A stretch of DNA of 60,328 bases. It comes from Alloalcanivorax venustensis ISO4 (GTDB lineage Bacteria > Pseudomonadota > Gammaproteobacteria > Pseudomonadales > Alcanivoracaceae). Both the position numbers and the translations under genes were made by a program. This document shows positions 1 through 9,019 of the stretch, piece by piece. Where the stretch lies: positions 1 through 60,328 of the forward strand of contig NZ_ARXR01000018.1 in the NCBI RefSeq assembly GCF_015356855.1. Reading direction: 5' to 3'. How positions within the stretch are numbered: the stretch's first letter is position 1; each line of letters starts with the position of its first letter. A model generated the notes under the pieces. It had not been told where the DNA came from, ran no database searches, and worked only from the letters and a program-made list of their open reading frames with translations.

Positions 1-1
1 G

Positions 2-73
2 CGCCGCCAGGCCGCGACCCGCGCCGGCGAGGCGCCCCGCCCCGCGTCCGAGCCCGCCGGTTCCCGCTCCTGA
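2..73 (+). CDS. C-terminal tail of a truncated unknown protein
   Basis: An open frame enters from the left edge and ends at TGA 71-73, giving a 23-residue Arg/Ala/Pro-rich tail. Nearly every codon ends in G or C, as in the real genes here, and it ends 17 bases before the convergent symporter stop, which is typical spacing in this window. No domain is visible, so function cannot be given. A high-GC edge can look open by chance, so the call is tentative. Confidence 0.4.
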   Translation, partial: RRQAATRAGEAPRPASEPAGSRS

Positions 74-89
74 GTCTTCCGGTGGCGCC

Positions 90-1619
90 TCAGGCCGCCG
101 CCACCGGGCGGCGGTCGAACAGGCGGGCCATGCCGTAGCCCACCAGGAACATCACCAGGTTGCCGATCAGGCCGGTGTAGTAGAGATCGAACGGCGCGCT
201 CAGCGCCGCCGGCATCAGCCCTTTGTTGGTGAGCACCGTCCAGCCGGTGAACAGCAGCGTCATGCCGATGCCGCACCAGGCGGCGCGTGCGTCCCCGACG
301 CGGGTCAGGAAGCCGAGCAGATACAACCCCAGCATGCCGCCGCCGAACAACGACACCAGAATCGTCGAGGTGTCCTGCAGGGTGTGGGTGCTGGCGCCGT
401 TGAGCCAGAGCGCGCCGAGGATCATCAGCACCGTCACCAGGGCCGCCACGGTGCGCGCCACCGTCAGGTAGTGTTTATCGCTGAGCCCGGTGCGCAGGTG
501 GCGCCGGTAGAGATCGACGATCGACACCGTGCTCACCGAGTTGATGCTGGAGTCCAGCGAGCTCATCGCCGCCGCCAGCGCCGCCGCCACCACCAGGCCG
601 GCGATGCCGGACGGCAGATACTCGGTGATGAACCAGGGCATGATCGATTCGGCCCGGGCCTCGCCGGTGAGCACCGCCGCGGCGGTGGGGTCCGGGTAGT
701 GCTGGAAGAACACCCACAGGGCGGTGCCCAGCAACATATAGAACGCCCACACCGGCAGCGCGGTGAACAGGTACACCCACAGGCCCCGGCGCGCCTCTTT
801 CATGGAGCGCGAGGCGCAGTAGCGCTGCACGGTGTTCTGGTTGCTGGAGTATTCCGTCAGCCAGTTGGTCAGGCCGATCAGCAGCATCATGGTGACGGTC
901 TTTTCACTCAGCGACGGCTGCCAGCGCACCGGCTGCGGCGTGCCGTCGTCGAACTCCGCGAGCGCGAACTTGCCCGCCGCCGAGGCTTCCCGGAACACCT
1001 GCCCCAGGCCGCCGGGCAGCGCTTCCACCACCACCCAGATGCACAGCAGCCCGCCGATCATCAACACCACGGTCTGCAGCACGTCGGTCCAGATCACCGC
1101 GTCGATGCCACCGATAATGGTGTACAGGCCGACGAACAGGCCGGCGCCGATGATCGCGGTGGTGGGCGTCACGTCTACCAGCTGCTGGATCAGCAACGAC
1201 AACAGCCACAGGATCATCGCCAGGCGCACCAGCTGGGCGACGATGAACGCCAGGGCGCCGTACACCCGCACGCTGGGGCCGAAGCGTTGCTCCAGAAACT
1301 CGTAGGCGCTGGTCATGTTGCCGCGCCGGAAGAACGGCAGGAACACATAGGCGGCCACGAACAACGCCACCGGCAGCGCCAGGTTGGGCAGATAACGCAG
1401 CCAGCCGGTCTTGAACGCGTCCGCCGGGTAGGCCAGGAAGGTGATCGAGCTGATCGAGGTGCCCACCAGGGACAGGCCGATCACCCAGCCCCGGAAGCGC
1501 CGCCCGCCGACGAAATACTCCTCGGTGCTGGTATTGCGGCGGGCGAAGTAGAACCCGATCAGCAGCACCACCGCCAGATAGGCCAGCAGCACGCCCCAGT
1601 CGAGCAGCGACAGGGTCAT
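90..1619 (-). CDS. Sodium:solute symporter (SSS family)
   Basis: Inner-membrane sodium-coupled transporter of 509 residues, the usual length for SSS proteins. About 13 hydrophobic segments span the chain. Family features visible are the N-terminal helix followed by the EEYFVGGRR stretch near residues 33-41, the SLVGTSISS stretch near 50-58 where sodium is bound in SGLT-like proteins, and the AAAMSSLDSSINS stretch near 348-360. The substrate cannot be read from sequence; sugars, sialic acid-like compounds or organic acids are possible. Its ATG overlaps the stop of the upstream membrane/cold-shock gene by 4 bases, so the two are translationally coupled. Confidence 0.88.
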   Translation of the reverse strand: MTLSLLDWGVLLAYLAVVLLIGFYFARRNTSTEEYFVGGRRFRGWVIGLSLVGTSISSITFLAYPADAFKTGWLRYLPNLALPVALFVAAYVFLPFFRRGNMTSAYEFLEQRFGPSVRVYGALAFIVAQLVRLAMILWLLSLLIQQLVDVTPTTAIIGAGLFVGLYTIIGGIDAVIWTDVLQTVVLMIGGLLCIWVVVEALPGGLGQVFREASAAGKFALAEFDDGTPQPVRWQPSLSEKTVTMMLLIGLTNWLTEYSSNQNTVQRYCASRSMKEARRGLWVYLFTALPVWAFYMLLGTALWVFFQHYPDPTAAAVLTGEARAESIMPWFITEYLPSGIAGLVVAAALAAAMSSLDSSINSVSTVSIVDLYRRHLRTGLSDKHYLTVARTVAALVTVLMILGALWLNGASTHTLQDTSTILVSLFGGGMLGLYLLGFLTRVGDARAAWCGIGMTLLFTGWTVLTNKGLMPAALSAPFDLYYTGLIGNLVMFLVGYGMARLFDRRPVAAA

Positions 1620-2194
1620 TGCTGAATGTACACGTCGTCGGCCTGGTCGCCGCGTTCGGATTCGCGAATCACGAAGCGCACTCGGGTGCCGGTGCGCAGG
1701 CTGCGGCGCCCGCCGTTCCGCACCGCCTTGAAGTGGACGAAAATCTCTTCGCCGCTATCGTCGAGAATAAAGCCGAAGCCTTTATTGGGGTTGAACCACT
1801 TCACCTCGCCCTGGCGGCGGCCGTCCCGGGCGAGACGGCTCCAGGGCGCCAGCGGCAGCAGGTACACCAGCACCGGGGCCCACAACCAGGCGCCGTCCAG
1901 CGTGAACACCGGTGCCCCGTGGCTGGCCACCAGCCCGGCCAGATAGAAGAACACCGCCACATGCAGGGCGGAGCGCGTGCGGCCGCCGGCCAGGCAGACC
2001 AGATTCACCGCCGCCGCCAGCAGCAGGCCCAGGCCGGTTTGTTGGCTGAGCAGGGGAGAGACCAGCAATGTTTGATCGCCGCCGTGCACGAAAAGAATAA
2101 AGGCGTGCGGGGCGAACAGCAGCCAGGCACCGGGTAACGCAAGCAAAAGGGCGGCCAGGACGTAGAACGCCGCCAGGGGTTTTGAAACTTTCAT
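1616..2194 (-). CDS. Membrane protein with C-terminal cold-shock domain
   Basis: A 192-residue protein with four hydrophobic segments in residues 1-120, then a complete cold-shock domain from about residue 130. Both nucleic-acid binding motifs are present: RNP1-like KGFGFI and RNP2-like IFVHF. The known membrane/CSD combination (DUF1294 proteins) usually has the cold-shock domain first, so this order is unusual. The domain would sit on the cytoplasmic face and could bind RNA near the membrane (inference). It is the first gene of a pair, its stop overlapping the symporter start. The intergenic 2195-2366 is shared with a divergent gene and probably holds both promoters. Confidence 0.75.
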   Translation of the reverse strand: MKVSKPLAAFYVLAALLLALPGAWLLFAPHAFILFVHGGDQTLLVSPLLSQQTGLGLLLAAAVNLVCLAGGRTRSALHVAVFFYLAGLVASHGAPVFTLDGAWLWAPVLVYLLPLAPWSRLARDGRRQGEVKWFNPNKGFGFILDDSGEEIFVHFKAVRNGGRRSLRTGTRVRFVIRESERGDQADDVYIQQ

Positions 2195-2366
2195 TGATCG
2201 ACTGACCTTATTGGTAACGCGAAAAAAGAGACTGCGAACAGGCGAGCGGCTTCGGGAGGCTCCCGCATTATCGTTATCGCCGCCCGGTCATTGTAACGAA
2301 GCGGCACGGTAATCTCATGTTCACGTTGGCCTCGCCTGGCCGCCCCGCGGTCAGTATCCTGTCGCC

Positions 2367-3407
2367 ATGGAGTTTCCCTTTCTCACCGACGCTTTTCTCA
2401 ACGCCCTGCAAGACACCGGCGCCGCCACGCCAAGCCGTGGTTGGGGGCCCTGTCACCTGCGTGACGGCGACGCCCTGATGCCGATCTACGCCCGCGACGG
2501 CTCGCGCGGCGAGTACGTGTTCGATTTCGCCTGGGCGGACGCCTACCAGCGTAACGGGCTGGCCTATTACCCCAAGCTGGTCACCGCGATTCCGTTTACG
2601 CCGGTGGTCGGCCCGCGCTGGCGTGGCGACTGGCGGCCCCAGCAACTGTGGGAAGGGGTGCGCGAGCGGATCCGCGAGCAGGGTGCCAGCGGCTGGCATC
2701 TGCTGTTCCCGGATCAGGCCGCGCGGGAAGCCCTGCAAGAGCTGCCCCTGGTGGAGCGGCAGGCCTGCCACTTCCGCTGGTTCAACCGGGGCTATCGTGA
2801 TTTCGACGAGTTCCTGGCCGGCTTTAACTCCCGCAAGCGCAAAAGCGTGCGCCGCGAACGGCGGCGGGTGGCCGAACAGGGGCTCACCGTCACGCGCCTC
2901 ACCGGCGCCGACATCGACCCGCAAAGCTGGCGTTTCTTCTTCCACTGCTACGCCAACACCTACCTGGTGCGCGGCCAGCTGCCCTATCTCAGCGAGGCGT
3001 TCTTCCGGCGCCTGGCCGAACAGCTCGGGGATCAGGTGCTGCTGGTGGTGGCCAGCGACGGCGACGAACCGGTGGCCGCCGGCCTCTATCTGTTCGACGA
3101 CCGGGCGCTGTACGGCCGCTACTGGGGCAGCGTGCGTGAGTACGACGCGCTGCACTTCGAGGTCTGCTACTACCAGGGCATTGAGTTCGCCATCGAGCGG
3201 GGCCTGGCGGAATTCGACCCGGGCGTGCAGGGCGAGCACAAGATTCTGCGCGGCTTCGAGCCGGTGCTCACCTACTCTTTGCACTGGCTGGCGGAGCCCG
3301 CCTTTCAGGATGCGGTGGCGGACTTCTGCCAGCGCGAGGCGCGCCATGTGCACGCCTACCGGGAGGAGGCGCGCGGCCTGTTGCCGTACCGGACGGACGT
3401 CCTCTAA
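2367..3407 (+). CDS. FemAB-like/GNAT acyltransferase (DUF482 type)
   Basis: A 346-residue soluble protein resembling the FemAB-like family PF04339, distant GNAT-fold proteins often annotated as peptidogalycan biosynthesis or N-acyltransferase. Consistent features are the basic stretch SRKRKSVRRERRR near residues 157-169, the FYFF-rich central helix region, and the C-terminal FDPGVQGEHKILRGFEP segment typical of the family. The substrate is unknown. The ATG at 2367 is the first in frame after the divergent promoter region. The 3' end overlaps the convergent 126-residue gene by 4 bases. Confidence 0.8.
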   Translation: MEFPFLTDAFLNALQDTGAATPSRGWGPCHLRDGDALMPIYARDGSRGEYVFDFAWADAYQRNGLAYYPKLVTAIPFTPVVGPRWRGDWRPQQLWEGVRERIREQGASGWHLLFPDQAAREALQELPLVERQACHFRWFNRGYRDFDEFLAGFNSRKRKSVRRERRRVAEQGLTVTRLTGADIDPQSWRFFFHCYANTYLVRGQLPYLSEAFFRRLAEQLGDQVLLVVASDGDEPVAAGLYLFDDRALYGRYWGSVREYDALHFEVCYYQGIEFAIERGLAEFDPGVQGEHKILRGFEPVLTYSLHWLAEPAFQDAVADFCQREARHVHAYREEARGLLPYRTDVL

Positions 3408-3784
3408 GCGGGCTGTGCGGCGAGCCCGGGCGCCTGGCCGCGCTGGATCATCAACGCCATGGTGACCGGATCGCAGGGATCGTGGCGGTCGTGGTAGGAG
3501 CACTTGGGGCCCAGCTCGGCGGTGACGTCGTCCAGGGCGTCGTCCTCCGGCAGGTCCAGGTTGGCCAGGTATTCCAGCACCCGGCCTTTCTCGTCCACCA
3601 GGGTGCCCATGTAAAGACGCTGGTCGCATTGACGCACGCTGGCGAACAGGGCGGTTTCCACACGCACGCCTTGCCGGCTCAGCCAATCGGTAAGCGCCGG
3701 GTCCAGGCGGCCTTCGCGGATAGCCAGGGTGGTTTCATGAACCGCTTGCCAGGTGTTGCGGTGGCTGTTCTTGGTGATCTCCAT
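3404..3784 (-). CDS. Conserved hypothetical protein
   Basis: A 126-residue soluble protein with no signal peptide or membrane segment. An acidic central part (LPEDDALDDVTAE) is followed by a short Cys/His-bearing stretch, CSYHDRHDPCDPV, which could bind a metal. No family is recognised. Codon use matches its neighbours, and it is transcribed alone, converging on the acyltransferase gene. The gap to the next gene (3785-3938) holds no visible gene. Confidence 0.65.
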   Translation of the reverse strand: MEITKNSHRNTWQAVHETTLAIREGRLDPALTDWLSRQGVRVETALFASVRQCDQRLYMGTLVDEKGRVLEYLANLDLPEDDALDDVTAELGPKCSYHDRHDPCDPVTMALMIQRGQAPGLAAQPA

Positions 3785-3938
3785 GGATGTGTGTCTCCCA
3801 GTGTCCCTCGTGACGGTTCCCCCGAACCGTCGTCCCCCGGCTCCCCCAGAGCCGACAATGCGAACTCTATCACAGTTTAAAAACTAGCCAACCCTGGGAG
3901 ATAGCCCCCTTTCTAGCGGCTATCGTCGGGTTTGGGTA

Positions 3939-5732
3939 TCAGCCTTTCGATGGAAAAAGCGGCGGCATGGGGCTGTCGAGCAGGGTGCACAGGGCACGCA
4001 GCAGCTCGGCCTCCGCCACCTGCACCTGGCCGTCGGCGAGCACCAGGTCGGCGGCGGCGTCGATCAGCGGCGCCTTGAGCAGGGGTGTCAGGCGCGCCAG
4101 CCGCGTGATCGCCGAGTCCAGACGGTTGGGCGTGCAGCGCTCCGGCGCCAGCAGCAGGCGGCCGGCCGGGAGGAGGCCATGGGTGGCACGCTGGAAGCCG
4201 CTCAGGGCGGTGCCCCGGGCCGAGTCGCCGGCCCAGGCCAGGGCGGAAAACACCACCTGGATGTCGTTGGCCACCGCCGCCAGGCGGTGGATGTCCGGGC
4301 GCGGCAGGGCACGGCGCGGTGCCCCCAGATGGCGCTCGGCGATGGCGGTCAGCGCCCAGCACAGCAGGTCCTGGTCGCGCCGCCGCGCGGTGAGCGTCCG
4401 CAGCTGCTTGAGGATCACCGGGCGGCGCTCCGGTGGGGCCTGGCGCAGGGTGGCCAGGGCCAGATCGAGCAGCGGCAGGCGCAGCCGGGTGCCCAGTGCC
4501 GAGACCTGATCGACCAGCGCGGCGCGGCGGCCACGGCGCAGTGCCGGTGGCGGGCGAACGTCGCCCAGCGCCAGGGCGTAGAGCACGCATTCCGCCCCTT
4601 CCTGGGCGTGCAGGGCCTGGTACAGGCCGGCGGGCAGGGTGTCCACCAGCGTCCGGGCGTAGCCCAGGTTGTCATCGTCCAGGCGGCCGATGCGTTCCGA
4701 GGGAACGGGCGCGGGTGACGGCGATGAGTCGGTCCGGGCGCGCACCCGGGCGCGGGCCGCCCAGTGGGCGCCCAGGGCATGCAGCCGCTGGTCCAGGGTG
4801 GGGTGGGTGGCGAGCAGGCGGCGCAGGCGGAACGCCAGGGTTTCCGCGAAGCCCATGTGGCTGAGGTCCTCGGCGTGCACGCTGCGCAGGTGCGAGCCGT
4901 TGCCGTTGCGGATCTTGATCAGGGCGCCGGCCAGGCCCGCCGGCTGCCGGGTGAACTGCACCGCGCTGGCGTCCGCCAGCCGCTCCCGCTGGCGGGAAAT
5001 GGCCGCCTTGATCAGGCGCCCGAAAAACAGCCCCGCGTAGCCGATGGCCATCAGCACCAGGCCGGCGAGAATCAGCAGGCCGCCGTTTCGGCGACGGTCG
5101 CTGGTGGGCGACATATGAAGCAGGAACTCGCCCAGCTTGCCGACCGTGAGAATGCCGGCCAGTGCCGCCATCAGCCGCAGGTTGATGCGCACATCGCCGT
5201 TCAGAATATGGCTGAATTCATGGGCCACCACGCCCTGCAGCTCGTCCCGGTCCAGTTGCGCCAGGGCGCCCTCGGTGACCACCAGCACCGCCCGCGACGG
5301 CGTGGGCCCGGCCACGAACGCATTGATGCCGGTCTCGCCGGGCAGCACATAGGTGCGCGGCATAATGGTGCCGGCGGCCAGGCTCATCTCCTCGACCACA
5401 TTGCGCAGGCGGCGCTCCGCCGGGTCGCCGCTGTGGCTGGCGATTTCCCGGGCGCCGAGCATTGCCGCCAGGCTCTCGCCGCCGTGGCGAAGTTGCCAGG
5501 CCTTACGCAGGGAACCCGCCAACAACAGCCCCAGGGTGCCCAGCGTGACCCACCAGAAGGCGTCGCCGGCGAACCAGCCGCCGGCGGCCGCCCCCGGCAG
5601 CGGCCACCATTGCCAGGCCAGCCAGCAGGCCAGGTTCACCGCCGCCACCACGGCGGCCAGGGCGAGCAGGAAGTAGAGCGCCAGCAGCAGCGTGCGCCGC
5701 CTGGCCCGTTCCTGATGTTGAAAGAAGTTCAT
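3939..5732 (-). CDS. M48 family membrane metalloprotease
   Basis: A 597-residue integral membrane zinc protease of the HtpX/Ste24 type. Two hydrophobic segments lie near residues 13-37 and 58-75, followed by the catalytic HExxH as H171-E172-x-x-H175 in VVAHEFSHILNGD, and two further membrane segments near 215-255. The third ligand would be the Glu in SRQRERLADASAVQF. A C-terminal extension of about 280 residues without recognised domain makes it longer than HtpX. It lies 10 bases behind the LemA gene; LemA plus M48 is a recurrent gene pair, and a joint role in membrane protein turnover is inferred. Confidence 0.86.
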   Translation of the reverse strand: MNFFQHQERARRRTLLLALYFLLALAAVVAAVNLACWLAWQWWPLPGAAAGGWFAGDAFWWVTLGTLGLLLAGSLRKAWQLRHGGESLAAMLGAREIASHSGDPAERRLRNVVEEMSLAAGTIMPRTYVLPGETGINAFVAGPTPSRAVLVVTEGALAQLDRDELQGVVAHEFSHILNGDVRINLRLMAALAGILTVGKLGEFLLHMSPTSDRRRNGGLLILAGLVLMAIGYAGLFFGRLIKAAISRQRERLADASAVQFTRQPAGLAGALIKIRNGNGSHLRSVHAEDLSHMGFAETLAFRLRRLLATHPTLDQRLHALGAHWAARARVRARTDSSPSPAPVPSERIGRLDDDNLGYARTLVDTLPAGLYQALHAQEGAECVLYALALGDVRPPPALRRGRRAALVDQVSALGTRLRLPLLDLALATLRQAPPERRPVILKQLRTLTARRRDQDLLCWALTAIAERHLGAPRRALPRPDIHRLAAVANDIQVVFSALAWAGDSARGTALSGFQRATHGLLPAGRLLLAPERCTPNRLDSAITRLARLTPLLKAPLIDAAADLVLADGQVQVAEAELLRALCTLLDSPMPPLFPSKG

Positions 5733-5742
5733 CGGCGCGGCG

Positions 5743-6330
5743 TCAGAAGGTGACGTTCACCGCCTGACGCGCCCGCGGGTCGTCGATCTCCAGCAGCTCC
5801 GCTGCTCGGAACGGCCCGAACAGGCCGCTGACCAGGTTGTTGGGAAACTGTTCCCGGTAGGTGTTGTAGTGCATCACCGCGTCGTTGAAGGCCTGGCGGG
5901 CGAAGCCGATGCGGTTTTCCGTGCTGCTTAACTCTTCCATCAGATCGGCCATGGTCTGGTTGGCCTTGAGGTCCGGGTAGCTTTCGCTCACCGCCAGCAG
6001 CCGCGACAGGCTGCCGGAAAGCAGGGATTCAGCCCGCCCGAGGCGGCCGATGGCGGCGCCGTCCTCGGGGTCGGCGGCGGCGTCGCGGCGCGCGCCCTCC
6101 GCCTGGTTGCGGGCCTCGGTGACCCGCGACAGGGTTTCCCGCTCATGGTCCATGTAGGCCTTGGCGGTTTCCACCAGGTTGGGTATCAGATCGTGGCGCC
6201 GTTGCAGCTGCACGTCGATCTGCGCGAAGGCGTTCTTGAAGCGGTTCTTAAGGCTCACCAGCCGGTTGTAAATAACCACCAGCCCGACGCCGATGGCGAT
6301 CAGTACGCCGAAAAACAGCCAGGTCCCCAT
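5743..6330 (-). CDS. lemA: LemA family membrane protein
   Basis: A 195-residue LemA protein: one N-terminal membrane helix (residues 3-22) followed by a helical domain with the family stretches NAFAQIDVQLQRRHDLIPNLV and NRIGFARQAFNDAVMHYNT. The family's molecular role is unresolved. It is the first gene of a pair with the M48 protease, 10 bases apart. A second LemA in this window (36863-37453) is associated with TPM proteins instead, so the two copies sit in different modules. Confidence 0.9.
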   Translation of the reverse strand: MGTWLFFGVLIAIGVGLVVIYNRLVSLKNRFKNAFAQIDVQLQRRHDLIPNLVETAKAYMDHERETLSRVTEARNQAEGARRDAAADPEDGAAIGRLGRAESLLSGSLSRLLAVSESYPDLKANQTMADLMEELSSTENRIGFARQAFNDAVMHYNTYREQFPNNLVSGLFGPFRAAELLEIDDPRARQAVNVTF

Positions 6331-6387
6331 GGTTCCCTTCCCCTTTATTTATTAGCCATGGGATTGGATACCGGGGCGGGTTTCCCG

Positions 6388-7317
6388 TCAAGCCGCCAGT
6401 GGGTGAACCGGGATGTAGTGGTCCACCAGCAGGGCGGTGAACAGCACGAACAGGTAGACGATGGAATAGCCGAAGGTTTTCATCGGCAGCTTCGGGTCCT
6501 TGCTGAAGCGCAGACGCACCGCGTGAACCAGGAAGATGCCGCTGAGAATCACCGCGCTGACCAGATAGATCAGCCCGCTCATGCCGGTGAGGTAGGGCAG
6601 CAGCGAGCAGATGAACAGCAGAATGGTGTAATAGAGCACCGATTCCCGGGTGAAGGGAATGCCGTGGGTCACCGGCAGCATCGGCACGTCGGCCTTGGCG
6701 TATTCGTCGGCGCGGTGGATCGCCAGGGCCCAGAAATGCGGCGGCGTCCACACGAAGATAATCAGCACCAGCAGCCAGGCGTAGGGGTGCAGTTCGTTGG
6801 TGACCGCGGTCCAGCCCAGCAGCGGCGGGATAGCGCCGGCGATGCCGCCGATCACGATGTTCTGCGGAGTGGCCCGCTTCAGGTACAGGGTGTAAACGAA
6901 GGCGTAGCCGACGAAGCCGAACAGGGTGAGCCCGGCGGTGAGCGGGTTGACCAGAAAATAGAGCATCGCCATGGACGCCAGCGCCAGCGCCACCGCGAAG
7001 GTGATCGCCGCCTTCGGCGACAGCTTGCCGGCCACCAGCGGCCGCTTCTCGGTGCGCTTCATGATCGCGTCGATCTTCTGATCCATGATCTGGTTGATCG
7101 CCGCGGACGCCATCATCGCCAGGTAGAGCCCGGCAAAGGCGGGAATAAAGGTGGACAGCGGCACCATGCCCGGCGGGTCCGTGGCCAGGAACATGCCGGC
7201 CACCGCGGTGACCATCAGCAGCATCACCACGCCGGGCTTGGTCAGCGCCAGATAGTCACGCCAGTGGGGCGTGCCGGTGCCGTTGTTCTGTTCGCTTACG
7301 GCGGATTTCTCGCTCAA
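6388..7317 (-). CDS. cyoE: Protoheme IX farnesyltransferase (heme O synthase)
   Basis: UbiA-superfamily membrane prenyltransferase that adds a farnesyl group to heme B, giving heme O for conversion to heme A. The polyprenyl-diphosphate motifs NQIMDQKIDAIMKRT (first Asp-rich site) and YLKRATPQNIVIGG are visible, with about nine membrane helices. I chose a TTG start at 7317, overlapping the ctaA stop by 4 bases (TTGA). This gives 309 residues and an N-terminus beginning LSEKSAVSEQ; an ATG lies 39 bases upstream inside ctaA. It is last in the oxidase assembly operon. Confidence 0.92.
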   Translation of the reverse strand: MSEKSAVSEQNNGTGTPHWRDYLALTKPGVVMLLMVTAVAGMFLATDPPGMVPLSTFIPAFAGLYLAMMASAAINQIMDQKIDAIMKRTEKRPLVAGKLSPKAAITFAVALALASMAMLYFLVNPLTAGLTLFGFVGYAFVYTLYLKRATPQNIVIGGIAGAIPPLLGWTAVTNELHPYAWLLVLIIFVWTPPHFWALAIHRADEYAKADVPMLPVTHGIPFTRESVLYYTILLFICSLLPYLTGMSGLIYLVSAVILSGIFLVHAVRLRFSKDPKLPMKTFGYSIVYLFVLFTALLVDHYIPVHPLAA

Positions 7318-8402
7318 AGCGCACTCTCCTCGGATTGCGGGTGGCGTGCGGCGCACTTCACATTGATGGCACGGATAAACAATACCAGCGACACCAGCAA
7401 CACCACGGCGCCGAAGTTGTGGGCCACGGCCACCGCCAGCGGTACCGCGAACACCACATTACTGATTCCCAGGCCGATCTGCACGGTCAGCAGCCCGAGT
7501 ATGGTGAGCGCGAAGTTGCGGAAGAACACGCTGCGCGCGCGCAGCAGGATGCGGCCCACCAGCAGCAGCCCCAGCACCGTGACCAGCAGGGCGCCGAAGC
7601 GATGCATCACATGGATGGTGGTGCGGGCGTCGTTCTGCAGCACGCCGAACTCATAGTCCGGTTTGTCGTGCTCGTGGCCCCAGAACACAAAGGCGTCCTC
7701 GAAATTGAGGTGGTCGGTCCAGCCGTCCTCGCACACCGGCAGCTCGGTGCACACCACCGCCGCGTAGTTGGCGGTGGTCCAGCCGCCCAGGGCGATCTGC
7801 AGCACCAGCGCCGCCAGGGTGATCGAGGCCAGCGGCTTCATGCTGCGCACGTCGCAGTCGTTGAGGAAGCTGGGCCAGCGGTACAGGCGCGCCGCCAACA
7901 GCGCCAGCAGGGTGAAGGTGGTGAAGCCGCCAAGCAGGTGCAGCATCACGATGGTGGGCTGCAGCCCCATGGTCACCGTCCACATGCCGAGAATGCCCTG
8001 GAAGATCACCAGCGCCACCAGGAACAGCGGCAGCTTCACCGGCTGTTTGACGCGCTTGCGGTTGGCCACCCCGAGCGCGGCGATGATCAGGATCATCAGG
8101 CCCAGGGCGGAGGCGAAATAGCGGTGCACCATTTCCGGCACGGTTTTGTGGGCCTCGCGCAGGGCGCCCGGGGCGACCTCATTCTGTTCGTTAACGTGGG
8201 AAATCGCCTTGCGCACGTCCAGATGGCCGTAGCAGCCGGGCCAGTCCGGGCAGCCCAGGCCGGCGTCGGAGAGCCGGGTCCAGGCGCCCAGGATAATCAC
8301 GCCGGCGGCCATCAGCAGGGCCAGAACGGTCAGGCGGCGCATCCAGATTTGCGAGCGCGTCGGCGCGTCGTTGAGGTCGGAACGGTGTGCGTTGAGATGC
8401 AT
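7314..8402 (-). CDS. ctaA: Heme A synthase (COX15/CtaA)
   Basis: A 362-residue integral membrane monooxygenase that oxidises the C8 methyl of heme O to give heme A. About eight membrane segments; conserved His-bearing stretches include VHRYFASALG, LHLLGGFTTF, MHRFGALLV and AHNFGAVVL. A Cys-bearing loop (VVCTELPVCEDGW) matches the paired-Cys loops of the family. It starts at ATG 8402, 13 bases after the Sco-like gene, and ends inside the cyoE start. Its product supplies heme a and a3 to the CtaD subunit encoded upstream. Confidence 0.93.
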   Translation of the reverse strand: MHLNAHRSDLNDAPTRSQIWMRRLTVLALLMAAGVIILGAWTRLSDAGLGCPDWPGCYGHLDVRKAISHVNEQNEVAPGALREAHKTVPEMVHRYFASALGLMILIIAALGVANRKRVKQPVKLPLFLVALVIFQGILGMWTVTMGLQPTIVMLHLLGGFTTFTLLALLAARLYRWPSFLNDCDVRSMKPLASITLAALVLQIALGGWTTANYAAVVCTELPVCEDGWTDHLNFEDAFVFWGHEHDKPDYEFGVLQNDARTTIHVMHRFGALLVTVLGLLLVGRILLRARSVFFRNFALTILGLLTVQIGLGISNVVFAVPLAVAVAHNFGAVVLLVSLVLFIRAINVKCAARHPQSEESAL

Positions 8403-8415
8403 GGTTATCGGGACC

Positions 8416-9015
8416 TTAGATCAGGGAGCCTTTGAGGGTGCGCTCAAGATCCAGGCGGATGTTCTCCGCCTCTTCCAGGGTGGCATCCATGCTGTCGTGG
8501 GTGGGGTAGCGCAGAAATATCTGGCCGTCCGGGCTGACCACGAAGATGTCCCCCACCGGTTGCTCCGACGCCGGCGCCAGCGCTTCACGGACGGCTCGCG
8601 GGTCGCCGTCCACTTCCACGGTGCCGGCCACGTTGTCGTCCAGGAAGGCGCGTAACTCGGCATTGGCCGGCGCGGTGTGAACGACCACCCGGCGCAGCCG
8701 CTCCATATTCTCGCCCAGCGTCTGCTGGACCTGGCGCATCTGATAGTAGAGGCCGTTCTTGCAGGCCTTGCCGCATTCGGCGCCGGCCACGTACATCAGG
8801 GTCCACAAGCCGGCGGTGTCTTCCCCGTCGTAGGGCTCGCCGTCGCCGTCGCGCAACGCCAGCGTGCCCAGCTGGATGTGTGGAATCAGCAGTTCGCCCT
8901 TGTTCTCCCGGGGCAATTCCCAGGGATCCACGAAGTAACGGCCGGCAATAAAGAAGAGAACAAAGGGGCCGACGATGGCCAGCAGGGTCAGCCTGTTTTT
9001 GGTGCGTGGAGACAT
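8416..9015 (-). CDS. Membrane-anchored Sco/thioredoxin-like oxidase assembly protein
   Basis: A 199-residue protein with one N-terminal membrane helix (about residues 9-25) and a periplasmic domain. It carries Cys81-GKA-Cys85, a C-x3-C pair as in Sco/SenC copper chaperones, followed by a helical stretch and a late VVSPDGQIFLRYPTHD segment where thioredoxin folds have their cis-Pro/His region. The fold and its place between SURF1 and ctaA suggest copper or thiol handling for oxidase assembly. It is divergent from classic Sco, so this is inference. Confidence 0.72.
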   Translation of the reverse strand: MSPRTKNRLTLLAIVGPFVLFFIAGRYFVDPWELPRENKGELLIPHIQLGTLALRDGDGEPYDGEDTAGLWTLMYVAGAECGKACKNGLYYQMRQVQQTLGENMERLRRVVVHTAPANAELRAFLDDNVAGTVEVDGDPRAVREALAPASEQPVGDIFVVSPDGQIFLRYPTHDSMDATLEEAENIRLDLERTLKGSLI

Positions 9016-9019
9016 CAGT

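Noticed and set aside
2274-3686. A 470-codon minus-strand frame opposite the FemAB-like gene
   Set aside because: Extends across two real genes on both strands; composition is that of an antisense frame.
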